Shown piece by piece: positions 7,696-12,819 of a DNA stretch of 12,819 nt. Origin of the DNA: Pseudomonadota bacterium (GTDB lineage: Bacteria > Pseudomonadota > Gammaproteobacteria > Steroidobacterales > Steroidobacteraceae); contig QGUX01000079.1 of the NCBI GenBank assembly GCA_003242275.1, forward strand, positions 1-12,819, written 5' to 3'. Position numbers and translations under genes: made by a program. Within the stretch, counting starts at the first letter, position 1. Each line of letters starts with the position of its first letter. Below the pieces are notes generated by a model. It did not search any database. It had not been told where the DNA came from and saw only the letters and a program-made list of their open reading frames with translations.

Positions 7696-9921
7696 TCAGT
7701 CGCCGTGGCCGGAATCGAACAGCCCGCTGCGGATGTAGTGCGACACGTCGCGCAACTGCCCGGGCGTCAGCGTGCCGCGGAACGCGGGCATGGTGTTGCG
7801 ACCGTTCCACGCCGTCGCGGCCAGTGCATCGAGGTCACGCGCGGCTGCCTCCAGCGAGGCGGCATTGGCCGCCTGCCCACCACGGCCGTTCTCGCCATGG
7901 CAGGCCACGCAGAACTGCCGGTAGAGGCGCGCGCCCTCGGCGAGGTTGGCCGGGCCGGCAGGCAGGGTGACGGCCACCGGCGCCGAACGGGCTGGCGCAT
8001 TCGCCGCCCCTGCGGGTGAATCGCCGGCGATCGCGCCCGGTGGCGCGAGGTTCGGCGGCGCCCCGGGGTTCTCATTGACCGCTTCCACCGGCAACGACTC
8101 GATGGTGCCGTCCAGCGAGAACAGCCACAGGCTGTCGCCGCGCTTGCCGCCATTGAACATCGTGCCCGCCGACAGCACGGCCACGTACTGCCGGCCCTCG
8201 TACTCGAACGTGCTCGCCGGGGCCGCCACGCCGGCATCGGTCTGGAACTGCCACAGCCGCCTGCCATTGGAACTGTCCAGCGCGGTGAAACGCCCGTCCG
8301 CGCGGCCCACGAACACCAGTCCCCCACCGGTGGCGAGCGTGCCGTTCATGCAGGTCGTGCTCCATTGCTGGTTCCACACGATGCGGTTGGTGCGCAGGTC
8401 CATTGCCGTGAAGATGCCCCGCCGCGGCACGCCATGGTTGGCCGTCGCGCGGCCGCCGGCCCAGAACCGGTCCGGCGCGGGCGGGAAGAAGTCCTCGCGG
8501 CCGTCGGACGCGCTCACGCCCACGTGGTCCGATCCGCAGATGAACATGCGGTAGGTGGTCGGATCGTACGAACTCGGCGGCCAGTTCACGCCCATCTGCG
8601 GCTTGTACAGCACCACCTCGTCCCAGAACGGCGTGAAGATGCGTCCCTGGTTCACCAGCTCGAAGCCCTCGGGCGCGATGTCGATGAACTGCGGCACCAC
8701 CGCGTCGCCGGTCACGAAGGGCTGCGTGGCCGCCGTCTTCTGCCGAGGTTCCTGCGGAACGGAGCGCTCCTCGATGCCGACCAGCGGCTCGCCGGTCTCG
8801 CGGTCGAGGATGTACACCCAGCCGGTCTTGCCCGCCTGCGCCAGCCCCTTGCGCATGCGTCCCCCGTAGGGCGCGTCGAACAGGATCACCGGATTGGCGG
8901 CGTCGTAATCCCAGATGTCGTGGTGCACCTGCTGGAAGTGCCAGCGGTACTTCCCCGTCTTCACCTCGAGCGCCAGGATGGACACCGTGAACAGGTTGTC
9001 TCCCGCGCGGTTGGCGCCGTTGTAGTCGGGACCGGCATTGCCGGTGGCGAAATACAACAGGCCCAGTCCGGGATCCAGCGCCGGGGTCTGCCAGATCGGC
9101 GCACCGCCATACTTCCAGGCATCGTTGTCCTGCGGCCAGGTGTGGTGACCGAACTCGCCCGGGCCGGGAATGGTGTAGAAGGTCCATACCAGCCCGCCCG
9201 TGCGCGCGTCATACGCCTTGATGCGGCCGCGGATGCCGGCCTCGCCGCCGGCGAAGCCGATGATCACCAACCCGTCGTAATACAGCGGCGCGGCGGTGAT
9301 GGAAAAGCCCTCGAGGGGATCCTCGGCCTGCACCTTCCACACTTCCCTGCCGGTACGCTGGTCCAGCGCCACCAGCATCGCATCGAGGCGGCCGATGAAG
9401 ACCTTGCCATCGCCGAGCGCGGCGCCGCGGTTCACCCAGCCGCAGCAGGCGCGCACGCGCGCCGGATCGAGGTCGGCCCTGTAGCTCCACAGGATGGCAC
9501 CGGTCTCCACCGACACGGCGAACACGTCGTTCGGTCCGGTGGTGATGTAGATGACGCCGTCGTGGACGATGGGCTGGCCCTGGCCGGAGTGGTTTGCGGC
9601 CAATCCCGAGCCCGCAAGATGCGTGCGCCACTTCGCCTTCAGCTGCGCCACATTGTCGCGGTTGATCTGCGCCAGCGGTGAGTAGCGCTGGTTGAAGAGA
9701 TTGCCGCCGTTGGTGAGCCAGCCCGTGGTGGGCGGCGCGCTCAGCTCCGCGGGCGTGAAGGCTGGCGCCGGACGGATGGCCTGTGAGAAGGCCGGCGCGT
9801 GCAGCAGGCCCATCAGGCAGAGGACGCCCATCCAGGCCGGACGGGCACCTGCCCGGACCGGCGGCACGGACGCACCCTCATCGCCGCGGCCGGGGCCTGC
9901 GCGCGCTGCCAGCAACGCCAT
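7696..9921 (-). CDS. PQQ-dependent quinohemoprotein dehydrogenase with C-terminal cytochrome c domain
   Basis: This is a periplasmic alcohol/aldehyde dehydrogenase (741 aa) of the PQQ beta-propeller family, with its own haem domain as in type II quinohemoprotein alcohol dehydrogenases. It has a long basic n-region then a hydrophobic signal core (31-46) ending AFSQA (44-48). Family marks are NLFNQRYSPL (74-83), the vicinal disulphide CC (159-160) in ACCGWVNRGAA, Glu227 in GGEAGIRG, likely catalytic Asp338 in WDYDAANP (337-344), propeller W-motifs, a Pro/Ala linker (about 617-655), haem motif CVACH (671-675) and the likely sixth ligand Met711 in NTMPAF. Asp340, two residues after the catalytic Asp, resembles the lanthanide mark of XoxF-type enzymes, but membrane glucose dehydrogenases also carry an Asp there. 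The start is set by a strong ribosome site. No PQQ synthesis or separate cytochrome genes are in view. Substrate unknown. Confidence 0.92.
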   Translation of the reverse strand: MALLAARAGPGRGDEGASVPPVRAGARPAWMGVLCLMGLLHAPAFSQAIRPAPAFTPAELSAPPTTGWLTNGGNLFNQRYSPLAQINRDNVAQLKAKWRTHLAGSGLAANHSGQGQPIVHDGVIYITTGPNDVFAVSVETGAILWSYRADLDPARVRACCGWVNRGAALGDGKVFIGRLDAMLVALDQRTGREVWKVQAEDPLEGFSITAAPLYYDGLVIIGFAGGEAGIRGRIKAYDARTGGLVWTFYTIPGPGEFGHHTWPQDNDAWKYGGAPIWQTPALDPGLGLLYFATGNAGPDYNGANRAGDNLFTVSILALEVKTGKYRWHFQQVHHDIWDYDAANPVILFDAPYGGRMRKGLAQAGKTGWVYILDRETGEPLVGIEERSVPQEPRQKTAATQPFVTGDAVVPQFIDIAPEGFELVNQGRIFTPFWDEVVLYKPQMGVNWPPSSYDPTTYRMFICGSDHVGVSASDGREDFFPPAPDRFWAGGRATANHGVPRRGIFTAMDLRTNRIVWNQQWSTTCMNGTLATGGGLVFVGRADGRFTALDSSNGRRLWQFQTDAGVAAPASTFEYEGRQYVAVLSAGTMFNGGKRGDSLWLFSLDGTIESLPVEAVNENPGAPPNLAPPGAIAGDSPAGAANAPARSAPVAVTLPAGPANLAEGARLYRQFCVACHGENGRGGQAANAASLEAAARDLDALAATAWNGRNTMPAFRGTLTPGQLRDVSHYIRSGLFDSGHGD
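7711..7911 (-). other. Cytochrome c domain of the PQQ dehydrogenase
   Basis: The last 75 or so residues form a class I c-type cytochrome: CxxCH at 671-675 (CVACH), Gly-rich GENGRGG next, Met711 as the probable axial ligand, and a C-terminal helix around LRDVSHYIRSGL. It would accept electrons from PQQH2 inside the same chain and pass them to the respiratory chain. Confidence 0.88.
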
Positions 9922-9924
9922 GGG

Positions 9925-9933
9925 TTCCTCCCC
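9925..9933 (-). promoter_or_regulatory. Shine-Dalgarno deciding the PQQ dehydrogenase start
   Basis: GGGGAGGAA on the - strand lies three bases after its own end from the ATG at 9921. The internal ATG at 9831, right at the signal-peptide core, has no such site. The upstream ATG is therefore preferred despite the unusually long (about 30-residue) n-region it gives. Confidence 0.7.
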
Positions 9934-9953
9934 GAGTGTTCTGCTGCCGGAGG

Positions 9954-9959
9954 ATCATA
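9954..9959 (-). promoter_or_regulatory. Candidate -10 element upstream of the PQQ dehydrogenase
   Basis: On the - strand TATGAT (five of six matches to TATAAT) lies in the 95-base gap between the small secreted protein gene and the dehydrogenase. It would start transcription about 26 bases before the ATG. No good -35 is found at 16-18 bases, so an activator or another sigma factor would be needed. Confidence 0.3.
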
Positions 9960-10016
9960 CACAGCGCCCGGCAACGGGTCTGTCGCGTCCCGGAAGGGCG
10001 CGGATCCTGCGGATGC

Positions 10017-10592
10017 TCAGGTCCCGCCGGCGATATCCGCTTCGGTGCAGGGGCGCGAAGTCTTCGGCGGATCATCGGGCCGTCGTGGCCGCGGCCCGGC
10101 GCCTTCCGGGTCCGTCCGCCTCGCCTCGGCCCAGCGCGTCATCGCCTCCCGCCAGCGCCGCAGTTCTTCCTCGTGTCCTGCCACGCGCTCGCGCAGCGCC
10201 GGGTCGTCGCCGCAGTACTTCAGCGTCACCTTCACGTCGCGCCAGGCTGTGCGGGCATCGAGCACCTTCGCCAGGTTAGGCACCCAGACCTCCAGCGAGG
10301 TCTCGTCGCGCCATACGGCCAGCGGCCATTCATCGCGCGTGCGCGGCACGGCAACCGCCACCACGCGCTCGCCCTTCAGTGGCGCGGCAGCCTCGCCGAC
10401 GAAGACGGTGACCGCCGCCGCCACCCCGCCGCCGTCGGTCTCGCAGACCTGGTGCTGGACGCTGGCCGCGAAGCGCCCCTTGGGCGAGGAAGTCACCGTG
10501 GATTCGGACTGCTCACAGGCGCGTTCCGCGGACCACCCCGTGGTGGCACCGGCGGCGAGCAGGAGGAACGCCATGAGCATGCGTGCGCGCAT
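10017..10592 (-). CDS. Small secreted protein with four cysteines, unknown function
   Basis: I do not recognise this family. The protein has 191 aa. A clear Sec signal peptide (MRARMLMAFLLLAAG, likely cut after WSA at residue 22) sends it to the periplasm or outside. The mature part has Cys26, 50, 127 and 182, enough for two disulphides. Its first half, with SPKGRFAAS (36-44) and repeated beta-like stretches (VTVFVG, VVAVAVP, LEVWVPN, VKVTLKYC), suggests a small beta-rich fold. The second half is a charged, probably helical stretch (RERVAGHEEELRRWREAM) and a Pro/Arg-rich tail. The start is at 10592 because the signal peptide begins there. No Shine-Dalgarno precedes it, but a TATAGT element sits six bases upstream, consistent with a leaderless transcript. 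The frame stays open far upstream only as a shadow of the flavin-reductase gene. Confidence 0.7.
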   Translation of the reverse strand: MRARMLMAFLLLAAGATTGWSAERACEQSESTVTSSPKGRFAASVQHQVCETDGGGVAAAVTVFVGEAAAPLKGERVVAVAVPRTRDEWPLAVWRDETSLEVWVPNLAKVLDARTAWRDVKVTLKYCGDDPALRERVAGHEEELRRWREAMTRWAEARRTDPEGAGPRPRRPDDPPKTSRPCTEADIAGGT

Positions 10593-10598
10593 GGGAAC

Positions 10599-10604
10599 AC
10601 TATA
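10599..10604 (-). promoter_or_regulatory. TATAGT -10-like element directly before the secreted-protein gene
   Basis: TATAGT (five of six matches to TATAAT) ends six bases before the ATG at 10592, the distance from a -10 box to a transcription start. Translation would then begin at or next to the first base of the transcript. No convincing -35 was seen at 16-18 bases. Confidence 0.4.
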
Positions 10605-10613
10605 GCGCCACCA

Positions 10614-10636
10614 TTCCCGCGCGGCGCATGCGGGAA
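10614..10636 (-). terminator. 7-bp stem-loop after the flavin reductase gene
   Basis: TTCCCGC (10614-10620) pairs exactly with GCGGGAA (10630-10636) across a nine-base loop. It starts about 33 bases after the flavin reductase stop and lies just upstream of the TATAGT element of the next gene. No T-run follows, so it may be a weak terminator or, given its place over the likely -35 area, an operator. Confidence 0.3.
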
Positions 10637-10669
10637 GTACGGAGAAGGCGGACACCGCCTCGGGCCTTC

Positions 10670-11182
10670 CTAGGGCCGGTGCCCGGGCGCGATGTCGCGC
10701 GCCTGCTGGAAGGTGAGCTGCCCGGCCGCGCCGCTGGGTTCCGACTCGACCGGCGACAGCAGCACGCCGACATGATCCCCGAGGTCGATCCGGTCGAGCA
10801 CATGGCCGGTGAACCAGCGCTCGCAGGCCTCCAGCACCGGCACACCGTGCACGGCATGCCAGGCGACGCGCGCGAACTTGTCCGTCTGGTCGCCGGTCTG
10901 GCCGCCGAACAGCTCCGCGATGTCCCGGTTCTTCTCCTCCACCACGTGCACGGCCAGCACGCTGGCCCGTGGCACCAGGGAGAACGTGTGGTTCTTCTTC
11001 GAGATGCAGGCGAGGAAGCGGGGCGGGTGGATGCTGCACTGGGTGGCGAAACCGATCAGGCAACCCGAGCGCTCCTGGCCCACCGCCGTGGTCACGATGT
11101 AAAGCGGATAGTCGAGCGTGGCCACCAGCTTCGCGAACGCCGATGACGGAGGACCGGCTGAAGGCTGGGCCGTGGACGGCAT
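10670..11182 (-). CDS. Flavin reductase domain protein (FMN-binding split barrel)
   Basis: This is a 170-aa protein of the flavin reductase-like family (PF01613 type), cytoplasmic. Members use NAD(P)H to reduce flavin, often for a partner monooxygenase, or simply bind FMN. The N-terminal pattern DYPLYIVTTA (24-33), GCLIGFATQCSIHPPRFLAC (40-59) and SKKNHTF (61-67) fits the conserved strands and FMN-contact segment. GDHVGVLLSPVE (135-146) and the end QLTFQQARDIAPGH (155-168) match the usual C-terminus. The start at 11182 has a GGGAGC ribosome site four bases upstream. It stands alone, with gaps of 132 bases before and 77 after, and no monooxygenase is in view, so the partner and substrate are unknown. 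Length is typical and no defect was seen. Confidence 0.87.
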   Translation of the reverse strand: MPSTAQPSAGPPSSAFAKLVATLDYPLYIVTTAVGQERSGCLIGFATQCSIHPPRFLACISKKNHTFSLVPRASVLAVHVVEEKNRDIAELFGGQTGDQTDKFARVAWHAVHGVPVLEACERWFTGHVLDRIDLGDHVGVLLSPVESEPSGAAGQLTFQQARDIAPGHRP

Positions 11183-11262
11183 GTTTGCTCCCGCGACAGT
11201 GGGCTTCGCCCGGAAGTCAGGCGATGCTAGGGGCCCGCGCGGAACATTGCTGTCGGACGGAA

Positions 11263-11282
11263 CCGCCGCGCGGACCCGGCGG
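11263..11282 (-). repeat. 6-bp inverted repeat between the DUF5658-like and flavin reductase genes
   Basis: CCGCCG (11263-11268) and CGGCGG (11277-11282) pair around an eight-base loop, about 33 bases after the DUF5658-like stop. It could be a weak terminator, but in DNA this rich in CGG/CCG such short repeats are expected by chance. The rest of this 132-base gap shows nothing clear beyond the ribosome site of the flavin reductase. Confidence 0.2.
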
Positions 11283-11314
11283 GCACCGCAATCCCTCCAT
11301 GGCGCGGCGGAATG

Positions 11315-11785
11315 TCACACCGGCATCTGCGCCTGCAGGGTCTCGAGCATCCCCAGCTCGTAACCCACCAGGACGACGTAGCCTGCGAGGATGAGCCACA
11401 GGAAGAGCTCGCCGGGGATGGCGCGGAACAGGCGCATCCGGCTGCAGGCCACCAGTGCGGCCACGCCGATGCCGGTCAGCACCAGCTTGACCGCCGCGAA
11501 CCAGCCCAGCGAATTCGGCACGAACCGGGCCATGAAGGGATTGGCCTCCACTGCGCCATTGGCCAGCAGCACGATGGTCAGCACCCCATCGGTCACGCAC
11601 AGCAGCAGGATGGCCAGCGCCGGCACCAGCACGCGGGGTGAATGCCAGTCGATGATGGGATAGGTGGCGTCGGCGGCACGGCGCCCCGCCCTGCGTCGCG
11701 GCTTCAGGGCCCCATGCCAGTACGCGGCGAGCGATCTCGACCTGCGATCGACGCCCGAGCGCCGTTCCGTGAACTCCCGGTGCAT
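11315..11785 (-). CDS. Small three-helix membrane protein, DUF5658-like
   Basis: This 156-aa protein begins with a basic cytoplasmic segment carrying ERRSGVDRRSRS (7-18), a motif often seen at the start of proteobacterial DUF5658-type membrane proteins. Three hydrophobic helices follow, near residues 51-73, 93-114 and 126-146. At the end of the first helix, DGVLTIVLLANGAVEANPFM (66-85) fits the D..LT...L..G..EANP pattern of that family, whose function is unknown. The family call comes from memory of this pattern and is moderate. The start at 11785 is chosen because the RR-motif segment begins there; the frame runs 31 codons further without family-like sequence. There is no Shine-Dalgarno, but a CATAGT element ends six bases before the ATG, so the transcript may be leaderless. 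It stands alone in its own gap-bounded unit. Confidence 0.75.
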   Translation of the reverse strand: MHREFTERRSGVDRRSRSLAAYWHGALKPRRRAGRRAADATYPIIDWHSPRVLVPALAILLLCVTDGVLTIVLLANGAVEANPFMARFVPNSLGWFAAVKLVLTGIGVAALVACSRMRLFRAIPGELFLWLILAGYVVLVGYELGMLETLQAQMPV

Positions 11786-11791
11786 CGGCCG

Positions 11792-11797
11792 ACTATG
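11792..11797 (-). promoter_or_regulatory. CATAGT -10-like element directly before the DUF5658-like gene
   Basis: CATAGT (four of six matches to TATAAT) ends exactly six bases before the ATG at 11785, the same geometry as the TATAGT element before the gene at 10592. No good -35 is seen at 16-18 bases. Confidence 0.3.
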
Positions 11798-11830
11798 CGT
11801 TGTCCCGCCGGCCCAATGGGCGCAACTTGA

Positions 11831-11853
11831 CGGAATCCGGCGACTGGATTCCG
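11831..11853 (-). terminator. Perfect 8-bp stem-loop downstream of the right-edge gene
   Basis: CGGAATCC (11831-11838) pairs exactly with GGATTCCG (11846-11853) over a seven-base loop. It lies 48 bases after the stop of the gene entering from the right and about 45 bases before the DUF5658-like start. On the - strand TCAAGTTGCG follows, with no real T-run. A Rho-assisted or weak intrinsic terminator fits best; an operator for the next gene is possible. Confidence 0.45.
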
Positions 11854-11900
11854 GTTGGCCGGCGGGTCGCAGCGGCATGCCCCCTCGCCGGACCCGGCTG

Positions 11901-12819
11901 TCACTCGCCGGCCACGACTCCCCTGCACATCAGCGCCAGCACCGCGGCGGCGCGCGCGGGCAGGCCGATGATCCTCACGTCACGGCCCGCGGCGAGCACG
12001 TCGGTGAGAAAGTCCTTCGACAGGCCGATCCAGCCGCCGGAAGTGCGGTAGCTCACGGCGAGTTCCCCTTCGAAGCGGTCGTGCAGCAGGCTGGCCTCAT
12101 CGCAGGAACGCGCCCGGAAGCCCGCCACCACCTGCAGGTCGGAGGAGACGAGGTACTGCACCGGCATGGGCGCGATGGATGCGGCCGCGGCCTGCACGGC
12201 TTCGTCCCCCTCGGCCGCGATGAACAGCCGTCCCGTGCGGGACCCCGCCGCCTCACCCGAGGCCGCCAGTCGCAGCGCCCGCTCGATGCGCGCGAAGATC
12301 AGCCCGGCGAACTCCTGCGGATAGTCGAAGCGCGCCAGCATCTCCCTCTTCATGTGCGGCAGCTTGCGCCAGCCGCCCACCCACTCGCGCCGGGCCGAAT
12401 CCCCTTCGGTGAACGCGTCCTCGAGGCTGAACGGCGGTGCTTCCGCGTCGACGAGGGTGCGGAAGGCCATGTGCTCGGTGATGTTCGAGGAGAAGCCGAA
12501 GATCACGCCATACGGCGAATACATGCCCGCGCGGGGCCGCAAGGCGGCACTGTCCTCGTGCAGCCAGCCGGCAACACGCCCCACCAGCGCGCGATAGTCC
12601 CCGAGCAGCCGGACCTGCCGCTGTCCCCGTGGCGTCAGCTCCACCGGTCCGTCCCCGCTGATGAACATCGGCTCGATCATGGTGTACGGCCCCAGCAGGT
12701 CCAGCCGGTTCACGAACAGCTCCGGGTCGGGCCCGGAGGCCACCGGGAGGGCGCTGGCCAGCCCCTGGGGGGGTGTTCCCGCGCCTTCCCGGGAGGGCGG
12801 CGCGAAGTCCTCGAACAGG
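11901..12819 (-). CDS. Protein of unknown function, cut by the right edge
   Basis: I do not recognise this protein. About 306 codons are visible and the frame stays open to the window end (edge residues LFEDFAPPSREG read into the body), so the true start is outside. The GTG at 12743 is an unlikely start as it has no ribosome site. No signal peptide or membrane helix stands out, so it is probably cytoplasmic. The front half has an aromatic-rich stretch (AGMYSPYGVIFGFSSNITEH) and a charged middle (LPHMKREMLARFDYPQEF). The rear half alternates hydrophobic strands and acidic or glycine turns (GRLFIAAEGDEAVQAA, VQYLVSSDLQVVAG, GWIGLSKDFLTDVL, VRIIGLPARAAAVL), which could be an alpha/beta domain. 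A run of seven G at 12767-12773 lies in its coding part, so the sequence upstream of it in the protein is less certain. Confidence 0.7.
   Translation of the reverse strand, partial: LFEDFAPPSREGAGTPPQGLASALPVASGPDPELFVNRLDLLGPYTMIEPMFISGDGPVELTPRGQRQVRLLGDYRALVGRVAGWLHEDSAALRPRAGMYSPYGVIFGFSSNITEHMAFRTLVDAEAPPFSLEDAFTEGDSARREWVGGWRKLPHMKREMLARFDYPQEFAGLIFARIERALRLAASGEAAGSRTGRLFIAAEGDEAVQAAAASIAPMPVQYLVSSDLQVVAGFRARSCDEASLLHDRFEGELAVSYRTSGGWIGLSKDFLTDVLAAGRDVRIIGLPARAAAVLALMCRGVVAGE

Noticed and set aside
9964..10001. GCGCCC/GGGCGC inverted repeat near the PQQ dehydrogenase promoter area
   Set aside because: Only six bases with a 26-base loop, which is too weak to call a site.
10000..10014. 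Direct repeat GCGGAT at nine-base spacing upstream of the PQQ dehydrogenase
   Set aside because: Six-base GC-rich repeats are expected by chance here, and part of the repeat touches the stop region of the upstream gene.
10593..11063. N-terminal extension of the secreted-protein frame into the flavin reductase gene
   Set aside because: It overlaps the flavin reductase out of frame and would bury an obvious signal peptide inside the protein.

Overview
This window comes from a GC-rich proteobacterium. The best phylogenetic hint is a full-length, collinear HrpA helicase of 1296 aa (E. coli HrpA is about 1300 aa). Together with XylGH-type sugar transport and a PQQ-dependent quinohemoprotein dehydrogenase, it points to Gammaproteobacteria, possibly the Nevskiales/Steroidobacter/Xanthomonadales side. 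Betaproteobacteria cannot be excluded, and the genus-level placement is a guess. No rRNA, tRNA, CRISPR array, transposase, integrase or other mobile element was seen.

Layout. Bases 1-6460 are read on the + strand. They hold the 3' part of a sugar ABC-importer ATPase (XylG type, cut by the left edge), its permease (XylH type, ATGA overlap with the ATPase) and hrpA. The rest (6518-12819) is read entirely on the - strand and converges on hrpA. In transcription order it holds a protein of unknown function cut by the right edge, a small three-helix membrane protein (DUF5658-like), a flavin-reductase-domain protein, a small secreted four-cysteine protein, a PQQ-dependent dehydrogenase fused to a C-terminal cytochrome c domain, and a short-chain dehydrogenase (SDR) with a twin-arginine signal. 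Every intergenic gap is shorter than about 135 bases. The gaps hold only short inverted repeats and weak promoter-like hexamers.

How the genes work together. xylG-xylH form the end of a sugar-uptake operon; the binding-protein gene probably lies to the left of the window. hrpA is a housekeeping gene with its own start. The most interesting unit is the PQQ-dehydrogenase/SDR pair: 35 bases apart, same strand, each with a strong Shine-Dalgarno sequence, and both predicted to be exported. The dehydrogenase would oxidise an alcohol or aldehyde in the periplasm and pass electrons through its own haem. The SDR would act on the same or a linked compound with a cofactor it must carry through the Tat pore. 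The substrate cannot be read from the sequence.

Caveats. The left edge appears to carry two compensating indels that garble the ATPase Q-loop, and the right edge has a seven-G run in coding sequence. Both look like possible end-of-contig errors. Most other long open frames here are antisense or out-of-frame shadows typical of GC-rich coding DNA.
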